Positions 8,243 to 16,295 of a stretch of 52,679 nt of DNA are shown in pieces. Position 1 is the first letter of the stretch. Every line of letters begins with the position of its first letter. This DNA comes from an uncultured Bacteroidales bacterium. Its GTDB lineage: Bacteria; Bacteroidota; Bacteroidia; Bacteroidales; Paludibacteraceae. The notes below the pieces were generated by a model that saw only the letters and a program-made list of their open reading frames with translations, was not told the DNA's origin and made no database searches. The position numbers and the translations under genes are program-made. The stretch spans positions 1-52,679 of the forward strand of contig CALCGX010000057.1 in NCBI GenBank assembly GCA_937901225.1, in the 5' to 3' direction.

Positions 8243-9360
8243 TAGTCGTTCAAAAGCATTGGCATCAACAATATGAGCAACTCTTGGTTTGCCTCGTTCT
8301 CAGAAGGCAAAATCAAACCTGCGCGTGCAGGATCTGCCAACGCCAAGATTACATCTTGAGAAGCGATTGAAGACAAGATCTCAATCAAGAAAGGCGCCTT
8401 AAAGCCGATTGCCATTGGCATACCAGCGTAATCGCATGCGATGGTCTCTTCTGCTGAAGTAGAGAAGTCGATATCTTGAGCAGAAATCTTGATTTGGTTC
8501 TCGGTCAACGCCAACTTAATCAAGCTGGTACCTGTGTTAGCAAACACAGCCACACGCTTACAAGCATTCACGATTGTTTGACGATCCACAATCACTTTGT
8601 TAGTATTATTTTGTGGGATCACCGCATTGTAGTTAGGGAAACGACCCTCTATTTGACGGCAAACAACCACCGTCTTACCAAATGCAAAGGTAGCATTCTT
8701 CGCACCAAAGTTAACTGACACAGTATCATTACCCTTCAGTACTTGACGAAGCAACTGAGCAGGTTTCTTTGGCAGGATAAAACTAACAGGTTGTGCACTT
8801 GCAACAGTAGAGTTGGTGTAACGTACCAAGCGATGGGCATCTGTAGCCACCATGGTAATCTTGTCCTCTGCGAGGTCAAAATAAATACCATTCATCACAG
8901 GACGCAACTCGTCATCAGCTGTACAGAAGATTGTCTTATTCACAGCATCCAATAGCACATCGGCAGCAATCTCAAAGCTATTCTCACCCGCCTCTACTGG
9001 CATCTCTGGGTACTCATTACCATTCGCGCCAACAAAGCTATACGTACCATTCGCACTGGTGATATTCAAGCCAAAGTTTTGGTCATCAATATGGAATGTC
9101 AATGGTTGCTCTGAGAACTCCTTGAGGGTTTCCAACAAAATCTTCGCAGCCACAGCCACTTTTCCTTCACCCTGTGCGCCATCTACTGGCATGGTAGTAC
9201 GCAAAGTGGTCTCACCATCAGATGCAGTCAAAGTCAACTCATTACCTTTCAAGTCAAACAACACGCACTCCAAAATCTGTAAACTATTCTTAGCCGCAAT
9301 CACGCGACTTGCAGCTTGCAATTGTGCAAACAATTCCTTGCTGGATACATTAAATTTCAT
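8242..9360 (-). CDS. dnaN: DNA polymerase III beta subunit (sliding clamp)
   Basis: Ring-forming processivity clamp that tethers DNA polymerase III and many partners to DNA. The 372-residue protein has three repeated clamp folds and typical sequence throughout (MKFNVSSKELFAQLQAASRVI at the start, FPNYNAVIPQNN, and the terminal LLILLMPMLLND that shapes the partner-binding pocket). It is the first gene of the minus-strand run dnaN-exonuclease, with its own promoter at 9401-9432. Its divergent partner is murI. No dnaA is adjacent, so this is not the classical origin layout. Confidence 0.96.
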   Translation of the reverse strand: MKFNVSSKELFAQLQAASRVIAAKNSLQILECVLFDLKGNELTLTASDGETTLRTTMPVDGAQGEGKVAVAAKILLETLKEFSEQPLTFHIDDQNFGLNITSANGTYSFVGANGNEYPEMPVEAGENSFEIAADVLLDAVNKTIFCTADDELRPVMNGIYFDLAEDKITMVATDAHRLVRYTNSTVASAQPVSFILPKKPAQLLRQVLKGNDTVSVNFGAKNATFAFGKTVVVCRQIEGRFPNYNAVIPQNNTNKVIVDRQTIVNACKRVAVFANTGTSLIKLALTENQIKISAQDIDFSTSAEETIACDYAGMPMAIGFKAPFLIEILSSIASQDVILALADPARAGLILPSENEANQELLILLMPMLLND

Positions 9361-9400
9361 ATTCGTTTAATTTTAATTTGTTATCAATCTTTTCAGCCGG

Positions 9401-9432
9401 CAAAGTTACAAAAAAATAACGAATTATACAAA
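9401..9432 (-). promoter_or_regulatory. dnaN promoter
   Basis: Minus-strand TTTG (9429-9432), 20 bases, then TAACTTTG (9401-9408). It fits the Bacteroidetes -33/-7 consensus and lies 41 bases upstream of the dnaN ATG. It is back to back with the murI promoter. Confidence 0.75.
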
Positions 9433-9435
9433 TAA

Positions 9436-9467
9436 TTTGCATAAATTATTTATTTTTCTTACCTTTG
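9436..9467 (+). promoter_or_regulatory. murI promoter
   Basis: Plus-strand TTTG (9436-9439), 20 bases, TACCTTTG (9460-9467). It diverges from the dnaN promoter with only three bases between the two -33 boxes, so the polymerases probably compete. Confidence 0.75.
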
Positions 9468-9484
9468 CACCCAAAATATGTGCC

Positions 9485-9512
9485 CTAAACACGAAACTCT
9501 AAACACTAAACA
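9485..9512 (+). repeat. 7-bp tandem repeat (CTAAACA type) in the murI leader
   Basis: Four 7-base units in a row (CTAAACA, CGAAACT, CTAAACA, CTAAACA), ending five bases before the murI start codon. The first 13 bases recur before lpxH at 40417-40429. The reverse complement of the unit is the TTTAGNG repeat of the mlaE-lptB operon. Confidence 0.8.
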
Positions 9513-9517
9513 AAAAA

Positions 9518-10327
9518 ATGATTGGTATTTTTGATAGCGGTTATGGCGGTCTGACGATCTTAAATAAGATTCGCCAATTGCTTCCCGAGTACGACTATCT
9601 TTACTTGGGTGATAATGCTCGTGCGCCATACGGAACTCGTTCATTTGATGTGATTTACGAGTACACACTGCAAGCTGTCAACTACCTTCATAAGCAGGGC
9701 TGTAACCTCATTATTTTGGCATGTAATACTGCCAGTGCGAAGGCACTCAGAACGATTCAGCAGCGCGATATCAATCCCGACGAAGTTCGCGTGTTGGGTG
9801 TGATTCGCCCTACCGTGGAAGTCGTACCCGCGCGTACGCGCACAAAACATATAGGTGTGCTTGCTACTCCTGGTACCGTGGCTTCTGAGAGTTACGTCAT
9901 CGAGTTGCTCAAGCAAGACCCTACCCTAGTTGTCACCCAACAGGCATGCCCTATGTGGGTGCCGTTGATTGAGGCAGGCGAACATTTGAGCGAAGGTGCC
10001 GACTATTTCGTTGAGAAATACTTGAACGAATTGCTCGAACAAGACCCTCTCATCGACACCATCATCCTTGGTTGCACCCACTATCCACTTATTCAAGACA
10101 AGATTGAAGCATATTTGTTGCAAACCAACCGCCATATATCGGTTGTATCTCAGGGAGAGATTGTTGCGAATAGTTTGCAGGATTATCTGCAACGACACAC
10201 GGAGATAAAGCAAGATATTAGGAACGGAAGTTGCAGGTATTTCACCACAGAATCTGCTACGAAGTTTGCTGAATCGGCTTCATTATTTCTCTCGGAACCC
10301 ATTGAAGCCACTCATATTGAGTTATAA
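9518..10327 (+). CDS. murI: Glutamate racemase
   Basis: Converts L-glutamate to D-glutamate for peptidoglycan. The 269-residue protein shows MIGIFDSGYGGL with the first catalytic Asp/Ser pair, LGDNARAPYG, the catalytic cysteine in ACNTASA (Cys69) and the second cysteine in GCTHYPL (Cys186). This is the two-base racemization arrangement of the Asp/Glu racemase family. It is transcribed alone on the plus strand from the promoter at 9436-9467 and closed by a strong hairpin at 10334-10363. In many Bacteroidetes murI sits next to ompH; here it lies about 9 kb away, beyond dnaN. Confidence 0.96.
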   Translation: MIGIFDSGYGGLTILNKIRQLLPEYDYLYLGDNARAPYGTRSFDVIYEYTLQAVNYLHKQGCNLIILACNTASAKALRTIQQRDINPDEVRVLGVIRPTVEVVPARTRTKHIGVLATPGTVASESYVIELLKQDPTLVVTQQACPMWVPLIEAGEHLSEGADYFVEKYLNELLEQDPLIDTIILGCTHYPLIQDKIEAYLLQTNRHISVVSQGEIVANSLQDYLQRHTEIKQDIRNGSCRYFTTESATKFAESASLFLSEPIEATHIEL

Positions 10328-10333
10328 GAAAAC

Positions 10334-10363
10334 AAAAATCGTTCCTTTAAGAGAACGATTTTT
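10334..10363. terminator. Bidirectional intrinsic terminator between murI and a convergent gene
   Basis: A perfect 11-base-pair stem (AAAAATCGTTC at 10334-10344 with GAACGATTTTT at 10353-10363) and an 8-base loop, with T runs in both directions. It separates murI from the convergent T9SS cargo gene. Confidence 0.85.
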
Positions 10364-10390
10364 TATCTAGATGAACGGATATGGAGTGAG

Positions 10391-11164
10391 TTACTCAACA
10401 ATAAAGGAATTGCTTTCGCCGTTTACTTCAAAGAAGTACATGCCACTTGGGTAGTTTTTTACATTGAGTTGGAGTTCTTGTTTGCTCTTATCCAAGAACT
10501 TACGCTCAACCAACTTGCCTTGCATGTCGTAAATCTTCATAGATGTTGCACCATTCGCGTCGTAAGGCAATGTCACGAATTCACTTGCAGGATTAGGATA
10601 CGCATTGCGTTTTGGCTTTGCCACTACATTCTGCACACTGGTTGCACTCTCTCCATTGCCAGGGCAGGAGTAAACGTGGGTTTTATATAATGTACCTACA
10701 TGTTCTCCCGTTAAAGAATCATTTTCTGGCAAATATTCTACAATAACAAATTTATACTTATTATCAAATTTAATAAGACAAATACTACCTTCAGTATATC
10801 CATCTAGTTGAATCTCTTTTATAGTTTCATTATCTTCATTAGAGATAGTAATCTTGGTCTTACAATTAGGCCAATCTCCCTCAGTTATAATAGTAACAAA
10901 GCATAGTTTGTTATCCATAGTAAATATATTTCTTGTCAGTAAATCAAAAGAATCAAATATTCCATACAAAGTAAAATCGCTTCTGTAGATATACATTTTA
11001 TCATTATTTCTAATAACAAACATATCATCAGCACCAATTAAATAGCTATCCCAAGCCGATTCGTTTAACATAATATCTCCATCAAACACATGCTCCAACT
11101 CAATTTGCGCATTCATTGTTGCTGTGGTTAGCAGCATAACTAAACCAAGTAAAATCTTTTTCAT
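10391..11164 (-). CDS. Secreted protein with C-terminal T9SS (Por) type A sorting domain
   Basis: A signal peptide (MKKILLGLVMLLTTATMNAQ) is followed by about 165 residues with repeated beta-rich segments (YLIGADDMFVIRNNDKMYIYRSD) that I cannot assign, then a T9SS type A domain of about 70 residues: NAYPNPASEFVTL, MKIYDMQGKLVERK, YPSGMYFFEVNG. That domain is read by the type IX system for export across the outer membrane and anchoring or release. A second ATG lies two codons upstream (11168-11170). AT content in the middle is higher than in neighbouring housekeeping genes. Cargo function unknown. It converges with murI at the shared terminator. Confidence 0.8.
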   Translation of the reverse strand: MKKILLGLVMLLTTATMNAQIELEHVFDGDIMLNESAWDSYLIGADDMFVIRNNDKMYIYRSDFTLYGIFDSFDLLTRNIFTMDNKLCFVTIITEGDWPNCKTKITISNEDNETIKEIQLDGYTEGSICLIKFDNKYKFVIVEYLPENDSLTGEHVGTLYKTHVYSCPGNGESATSVQNVVAKPKRNAYPNPASEFVTLPYDANGATSMKIYDMQGKLVERKFLDKSKQELQLNVKNYPSGMYFFEVNGESNSFIVE

Positions 11165-11250
11165 AATCATTTTATATTATACATTTATCCCCTACTCACT
11201 TTCGGCTTTTCGGGTTACTCCGTTGTACCTTTTATCAGCACGACTGAAAA

Positions 11251-11446
11251 ATACGCACATAAAAAAGCACGGTACTTTTAGTATCCTGCTCAAAGGTGTT
11301 TGGCGTAACCCGACAAAAAGAATAACTAAAAGCCCGTGCTTACACACGAGCATTTTAACTATCATTCTTTTTTTGCCATCTAGTCGCCAAACTTTTTGAG
11401 CAAAGAATAATGCTAAAACGCTTTTTCTATTTTACGATGTGCGTAT
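11251..11446. repeat. Long imperfect inverted repeat (about 196 bp)
   Basis: The outer arms match perfectly for 10 bases (ATACGCACAT at 11251-11260 with ATGTGCGTAT at 11437-11446). Symmetry continues inward: 11288-11305 pairs with 11385-11401 (GCTCAAA and TTTGGCG blocks). The tip lies near 11345. Each half is itself quasi-palindromic: 11266-11282 can pair with 11325-11340, and the AGCATTTTA block near 11349 with 11402-11419. It fills most of the 316-base gap between the T9SS gene and the YhcG gene. No convincing coding frame or target duplication is seen. Confidence 0.65.
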
Positions 11447-11486
11447 CAACTACACACTACTGTTTCATAGGCAAATTATTTTAATA

Positions 11487-12515
11487 TCACATATTTTTTT
11501 CTATCAGTTTTTTCAACTCCTCTTTACTTGGCAATATCGTTTGATATTTACTTGCAAAAATTTGATTGTTATTTTCAGGCAGAGTGATTTCAACCATCGC
11601 ATCGCTTTTATCCGTACAAAGCAGAATACCAATCGTAGGATTTTCATCCGCCTCTTTGACAAAGCGATCATAATAGTTCACGTACATCAACATTTGCCCT
11701 AAATCTTGGTGTTTGAGTGTTCCACGTTTTAAGTCTATCAACACAAAAGCACGCAACAAACGATTATAAAACACCAAATCTACACGAAAATGTTGCTCGT
11801 CAAATGTAAAGCGAACTTGTCGCCCTACAAATGTAAATCCTTTTCCTAATTCCAATAAAAAGGTTTGTAGATTATCAATCAATCGTTGCTCTAATTCACT
11901 TTCGTTGTATTGAGGCAGTTCTGGCAATCCGATAAATTCCAATACGTATGGATCTTTGACAATATCTCTTGGAGAATCTATCACCTGTCCTTCGTAAGCA
12001 AGCGCCTGAACACCTGCTTTATTTCGACTCAAAGCTAAACGTTCGTACAATGAACTATCAAATTGGCGTTGTAACTCTCGCAAACTCCAATTGTTTTCTC
12101 GAGCCTCTATTTCATAGAAATGACGTTCATCGGGGTTAGTAATTCGCATCAATTTAAGATAATGCGACCAACTAAGCGTGAATACGTTTTGAGATTCTCT
12201 AGACACTGTCTGGAAAATCTTATCCGTGGAATAAGTGATGTAAAATTGGCGCATATTCGCCAAATTCTGCATTGAAAATCCCTTTCCAAATTTATCTGAT
12301 AATTTTTCAGACAGATGCTTGAGTAAGGCTATGCCATATTCAGCACGTTGCTCTCCTCGTTGTTCGTCTTCCACAATCATACGACCAATCTCATAATAGG
12401 TATAAACCATAGTAGTGTTTACCGCTGCTATAGTTCGCTTTCGAGCGTCATTGATTAGTTTCTCGATGCGTTCTGCTAATATATTAGTTGTATCGTATTT
12501 GGGAACAATTTCCAT
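11487..12515 (-). CDS. YhcG-family (DUF1016) PD-(D/E)XK nuclease-domain protein
   Basis: A 342-residue protein. The N-terminal half is helical and DNA-binding-like (NTTMVYTYYEIGRMIVEDEQRG, FSMQNLANMRQFY). The C-terminal half has a PD-(D/E)XK-type core: FVGRQVRFTFDEQHFRVDLVFYN supplies the Asp and FVLIDLKRG the acidic-x-Lys pair, followed by LGQMLMYVNYYDRF. This is the layout of YhcG proteins, predicted nucleases that are patchily distributed and often found in accessory or defence-linked regions; the biological role is not settled. It lies 22 bases downstream of pgm on the same strand, and a long quasi-palindrome follows it. The acidic residue before LK is Asp here, not Glu. Confidence 0.88.
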   Translation of the reverse strand: MEIVPKYDTTNILAERIEKLINDARKRTIAAVNTTMVYTYYEIGRMIVEDEQRGEQRAEYGIALLKHLSEKLSDKFGKGFSMQNLANMRQFYITYSTDKIFQTVSRESQNVFTLSWSHYLKLMRITNPDERHFYEIEARENNWSLRELQRQFDSSLYERLALSRNKAGVQALAYEGQVIDSPRDIVKDPYVLEFIGLPELPQYNESELEQRLIDNLQTFLLELGKGFTFVGRQVRFTFDEQHFRVDLVFYNRLLRAFVLIDLKRGTLKHQDLGQMLMYVNYYDRFVKEADENPTIGILLCTDKSDAMVEITLPENNNQIFASKYQTILPSKEELKKLIEKNM

Positions 12516-12537
12516 AAACCAAAAGCAAAATATCTAA

Positions 12538-14313
12538 TTAGATTCCTAAACTTGCTTTGATAGCAGGCACTTTGGCTTCGGCTTCGGCTACGGCTTTGTC
12601 GTAGTCTGCTGGAGTTGGCATCTCGGCAGGGATCTCGAAGTAGAACTTGATCTTTGGCTCTGTACCACTTGGGCGAACAGAGATCTTCATGCCACCTTCG
12701 GTAAAGTATTGGAGCACGTTGCTAGTAGCATTGAGTGCCATCACGATAGGTGTCTCTACCCACTCGCCGTTCACGAGTTCGCGTTGAACGAGGGTCTTGA
12801 AGTCTTTGGACTTAACCACTTTCTCGCCAGCGATTTCTACAGGAGGATTTTGACGGTAGTTAACCATCATAGCTTGAATCTCCTCCGCGCCTGACTTACC
12901 AGGGCGAACGACATTGATAGTCGTCTCGCGTTGGAAGCCGTACTCCATATACATATTAAGGAGATAATCGTAGAGGGTCATGCCGTTGTCCTTGGCATAA
13001 GCTGCAATCTCGCAGATGAGGCAGATAGCAGAAGGAGAACATTTATCGCGCACGCCGTCGAAAGCCAAGAAGCCGAAGCTCTCTTCGCCACCGCCAATGT
13101 ATTTGTGGGTACCTTCCCACTCGCGGATACGGTTAGCAATCCACTTGAAGCCTGTATATTCGTCGGTCAAAGTCACGCCTTGTGCGTCTGCCATCTTACG
13201 GATTAACTCGCTAGTAACGATGGTCTTAACGAGGTAGTGCTCTGGACGGAGTTTGCCAAGTTTCTTCATATTGTTGATGATGTAATAGCAATACATCATG
13301 CAGGTTTGGTTGCCGTTGATGATGGTCCACTCGCCCTTGTCGTTGCGGCAAACGATAGCGATACGGTCGGCATCAGGGTCAGAAGCGATCACGAGGTCGG
13401 CATTGAGTTGGGTACCAAGGTTCATACCCATGGTCATTGCCTCTGCGTTCTCTGGGTTAGGACTTTGCACGGTAGAGAAATTGCCATCGATGACCATTTG
13501 CTCAGGTACTACATGGATATTCTCGAAGCCCCAAGAGCGAAGGCACATTGGGATGATTTGGCGTCCTGCGCCGTGGAGAGGGGTATAAACGATATTGAGG
13601 TCTTTTTGACGAAGGATGGTCTCTTGGTCGATCATGACGGTCTTCACAGCTTGCATGTAGTCGTAGTCCATCTCGCCGCCGATAATCTCGATAAGATGCT
13701 CATTGCCAGTCATCTTCACATCAGCGAGGGTCACTTTGTTCACCTCATCAATGATACCTTGGTCGTGCGGTTGGAGCACTTGGCTACCGTCCTCCCAATA
13801 AGCCTTGTAGCCGTTGTACTCTTTAGGGTTGTGGCTGGCGGTTACGTTGACACCACCTTGTGCAGAAAGATGACGGATAGCAAAGCTAACCTCTGGTGTT
13901 GGGCGGAGGCTCTCGAAGAGATATACCTTGATACCGTTGGCAGCAAATACCGCAGCTACGGTCTCGGCAAAGAGGCGGCCGTTGTTGCGGCAGTCGTGAC
14001 CTACTACAACGCTAACGGTGTCGCCCTTGAGGGTGGTGAAACCACCTTCGCGTTGTACTTTCAGCAGGTAGTTGGCATAGCCTTGGGTAGCTTGTGCTAC
14101 AATGTATTTGTTCATACGGTTGGTACCAGGACCCATAAGGCCACGGAGACCACCTGTACCAAATTCGAGGGTGCGATAGAAGCTATCGATGAGTTCGGTT
14201 TTGTCTTCCGCCTCGATCATAGCTTTGACAGCAGCTTGTGTCTCAGCATCGTAAGGCGCTTTGGTCCATTGCTCGGCAATGGCTAATACTTTTTCGAGTT
14301 CTTCGTTTTTCAT
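12538..14313 (-). CDS. Phospho-sugar mutase (phosphoglucomutase/phosphomannomutase family)
   Basis: Interconverts hexose 1- and 6-phosphates through a phosphoserine intermediate, feeding glycan synthesis. About 591 residues, as in the PgcA-like long form. Motifs: the catalytic serine loop TASHNPKEYNGYK (Ser160), the metal-binding DPDADR, the sugar-binding GGEESFG and the phosphate-binding RPSGTEPKIK. The ATG at 14311-14313 is chosen because the longer frame (to 14355) overlaps the promoter at 14353-14384. Glucose versus mannose preference cannot be read from sequence. Cytosolic. Confidence 0.93.
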   Translation of the reverse strand: MKNEELEKVLAIAEQWTKAPYDAETQAAVKAMIEAEDKTELIDSFYRTLEFGTGGLRGLMGPGTNRMNKYIVAQATQGYANYLLKVQREGGFTTLKGDTVSVVVGHDCRNNGRLFAETVAAVFAANGIKVYLFESLRPTPEVSFAIRHLSAQGGVNVTASHNPKEYNGYKAYWEDGSQVLQPHDQGIIDEVNKVTLADVKMTGNEHLIEIIGGEMDYDYMQAVKTVMIDQETILRQKDLNIVYTPLHGAGRQIIPMCLRSWGFENIHVVPEQMVIDGNFSTVQSPNPENAEAMTMGMNLGTQLNADLVIASDPDADRIAIVCRNDKGEWTIINGNQTCMMYCYYIINNMKKLGKLRPEHYLVKTIVTSELIRKMADAQGVTLTDEYTGFKWIANRIREWEGTHKYIGGGEESFGFLAFDGVRDKCSPSAICLICEIAAYAKDNGMTLYDYLLNMYMEYGFQRETTINVVRPGKSGAEEIQAMMVNYRQNPPVEIAGEKVVKSKDFKTLVQRELVNGEWVETPIVMALNATSNVLQYFTEGGMKISVRPSGTEPKIKFYFEIPAEMPTPADYDKAVAEAEAKVPAIKASLGI

Positions 14314-14352
14314 ATTGCTTGTATTTTTAAAGTTTGCATAGTTTATCGGGTG

Positions 14353-14384
14353 CAAAGTTACGACAAAATTTGCGCATTTGCAAA
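14353..14384 (-). promoter_or_regulatory. Promoter of the phospho-sugar mutase gene
   Basis: Minus-strand TTTG (14381-14384), 20 bases, TAACTTTG (14353-14360). It lies 39 bases upstream of the ATG and shows that the gene need not depend on the secreted-protein operon upstream. Confidence 0.75.
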
Positions 14385-14391
14385 TTTTTGG

Positions 14392-14427
14392 TTGAAAAAG
14401 TTTTAAGGGTTCTAAAAGTTCTAAAGG
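14392..14427. repeat. 9-bp tandem repeat (TTCTAAARG type)
   Basis: Four 9-base units (TTGAAAAAG, TTTTAAGGG, TTCTAAAAG, TTCTAAAGG) lie between the pgm promoter and the stop of the T9SS cargo gene. The series matches the array at 7423-7449 unit for unit, apart from single-base changes. Confidence 0.7.
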
Positions 14428-14436
14428 TAGCAGGCG

Positions 14437-14925
14437 TTATTGTTTGATTACCTGGAAAGATTGATTACCGCTGAGCAGCAAGTAGTTACCTGTTGGTAAA
14501 TTGGCCATATTCACTTGTGCAGAGCCGTTGGTCAATGGTTGTGTTTCCAGCAAGCGACCATCCATGGTGTAAAGGCGAAGCATATCACCTTGGGCATTCT
14601 CCACCATCAAGATATCTTGCGTAGGGTTAGGATATGCTTTCACTTTCAGGGTGTTGTCACTTGGAGTATTCTCCACGTCAGTAGGATTAGATGGTTGCTC
14701 ATCTGAAAAGCGGATATGCTTTACATTCAACAGCAAGTCCTTGAACACGATTGTTTGTGACTTATCATACACATAGAGCGAGTCACCCGAATAAACTAAT
14801 TTACCTACCGTACTCAATGCCGAGATACACTCTGTACCAACCAAAGGTTTAACTACCAGACTAGGTACTGCCATTGCACTACCTACACAGGCAAAAATGC
14901 CAAGAATAATTACAATTCGTTTCAT
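14437..14925 (-). CDS. Small secreted protein with T9SS type A sorting domain
   Basis: About 162 residues from the ATG at 14923-14925, which follows the upstream stop by 14 bases and opens a clear signal peptide (MKRIVIILGIFACVGSAMA). The mature part is only about 75 residues (VGKLVYSGDSLYVYDKSQTIVF) before the sorting domain: KAYPNPTQDILMVENAQG, LRLYTMDGRLLETQ, LPTGNYLLLSGNQSF. The passenger is very short for a T9SS protein and its function is unknown. It is the last gene of the operon AspT-like transporter, DUF4465, DUF4832-like. Confidence 0.78.
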   Translation of the reverse strand: MKRIVIILGIFACVGSAMAVPSLVVKPLVGTECISALSTVGKLVYSGDSLYVYDKSQTIVFKDLLLNVKHIRFSDEQPSNPTDVENTPSDNTLKVKAYPNPTQDILMVENAQGDMLRLYTMDGRLLETQPLTNGSAQVNMANLPTGNYLLLSGNQSFQVIKQ

Positions 14926-14939
14926 ATGATTAGATTGTT

Positions 14940-16271
14940 TTACTTTGTCAAAGTTTTCACACAATATTCTATCTGCTGCGTTGGCAAGATGTATGGGGAT
15001 ACAATTCGCAATTGGTCACCCTCTCCGAATCCTTTAGGCAGGACAATTTCCATCGTCTCATTAGGTAATAAGCCACGCAGGGAGGTCTCGGATTGCACAT
15101 CTGCTAATGCAAAATATGCATCTCTATAAATAGGAGCAATACCCTTGTTGGTTACAGTGAGACGCGTCTCCTGACCATTGGTTCGGCAATTCAGCACCTC
15201 GAACTGATAGCCTACAGCCATACCCGCTTCGCGGAAACGGTCCACCGTACCATATATTCCACCTGGGGCATCATTAGCAATCATAAAACTGATATGGTAT
15301 TTGGCAGCAGCATTCTCCCATGTCCAGCCATACATACCCTCTGGATTGAGGAAGTTACGTTGGTCGGCACTGGTATAGTAGCTAATCTCTCCGCCACATA
15401 CTCCCGTTTGCCAACGTGTATCGCGACCGATAGCTAACCAACAACTCTCGTTATAGCCATCACCTTGATTACGCTCGTGTTGCGAGTGCATAAAAGAGTC
15501 GTCGAACAAACCAAAATGCAGTGCCATCAAGTCTTCGTCACCCACAATTGGTGTATAGCCTTCGTCGGCTGCATCAATAGAAATAGCCCATGGAATATCC
15601 AATACTTGACTCACATGTTGCAAAAACTCCTTTTGATACGCTTTCGACGGGAAGTTAACCCCCAATTGCAAACGTGTGCCGTAAATGTGGTATTCTGACC
15701 AGTGACCGAAGCCTAATTCCACGAACGCAATACGTGGATCATCGTTATAACGTGCTGCAAAATCGGTATAGAATTGCTTGGTAAACCATTGCAACTCAGC
15801 ATTGGTCCAGTCAGCATAATAGGTAGGACCATCTTCATTCTTTTTGAATGTCTCGTTGTATCCCTCCATATCTTTGATATACTGAGGCACGGCAGTACTA
15901 CCAGCGACACCATCCACCTCTTTATTACCAGGATATTCATAACGGAAGCGAATGACACCTTGGTGATTTCTCGATTGCATATCATTGAGAATCTTTTCGA
16001 AATATGTCCAATCATATTGCAACTTGCCATCTACCTTACCAGTCACCACACGACATGGCAAACAATACTGATACTCCAATGATATAACTGGTGCATACTT
16101 GCCTCGTTGTGAATGGGTTGTCCACATTACCAAACCAGTCATAGGTTGTACTGAAGTGATTGCGCGCTCTTCCATGGCAACCAATTCAAAACCTTTTTCT
16201 AATTTAAAATCATCATTATTACAAGCTACTAATAGTGCTGCAACAAGATACAAAAAAATGCTCTTTTTCAT
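14940..16271 (-). CDS. DUF4832-like lipoprotein, glycoside-hydrolase-like fold
   Basis: A 443-residue lipoprotein: the signal MKKSIFLYLVAALLVAC ends in a lipobox with Cys17. The body reads like a TIM-barrel glycoside hydrolase: VIRFRYEYP, then RIAFVELGFGHWSEYHIYG, with a glutamate followed by Gly-x-Gly-x-Trp where clan A enzymes place the acid/base, later WAISIDAADEGY and MYGWTWENAAAKYHISFMI, and a C-terminal beta domain (RLTVTNKGIAPIYRDAYFAL). This matches what I know of DUF4832 proteins, whose activity is not established. It sits between a DUF4465 protein and a T9SS cargo. Cell-surface or periplasmic-side exposure is likely. The exact substrate is unknown. Confidence 0.7.
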   Translation of the reverse strand: MKKSIFLYLVAALLVACNNDDFKLEKGFELVAMEERAITSVQPMTGLVMWTTHSQRGKYAPVISLEYQYCLPCRVVTGKVDGKLQYDWTYFEKILNDMQSRNHQGVIRFRYEYPGNKEVDGVAGSTAVPQYIKDMEGYNETFKKNEDGPTYYADWTNAELQWFTKQFYTDFAARYNDDPRIAFVELGFGHWSEYHIYGTRLQLGVNFPSKAYQKEFLQHVSQVLDIPWAISIDAADEGYTPIVGDEDLMALHFGLFDDSFMHSQHERNQGDGYNESCWLAIGRDTRWQTGVCGGEISYYTSADQRNFLNPEGMYGWTWENAAAKYHISFMIANDAPGGIYGTVDRFREAGMAVGYQFEVLNCRTNGQETRLTVTNKGIAPIYRDAYFALADVQSETSLRGLLPNETMEIVLPKGFGEGDQLRIVSPYILPTQQIEYCVKTLTK

Positions 16272-16295
16272 ACGTTTTATTTACAAGTTAAGTGA

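Noticed and set aside
9361..9517. Chromosomal replication origin near dnaN
   Set aside because: There is no dnaA gene and no cluster of DnaA boxes; the spacer is explained by two divergent promoters and the heptad leader.
11124..11399. A 91-codon plus-strand open frame across the quasi-palindrome
   Set aside because: It starts inside the signal-peptide region of the minus-strand T9SS gene, has no domain-like pattern, and its sequence is dictated by the inverted repeat.
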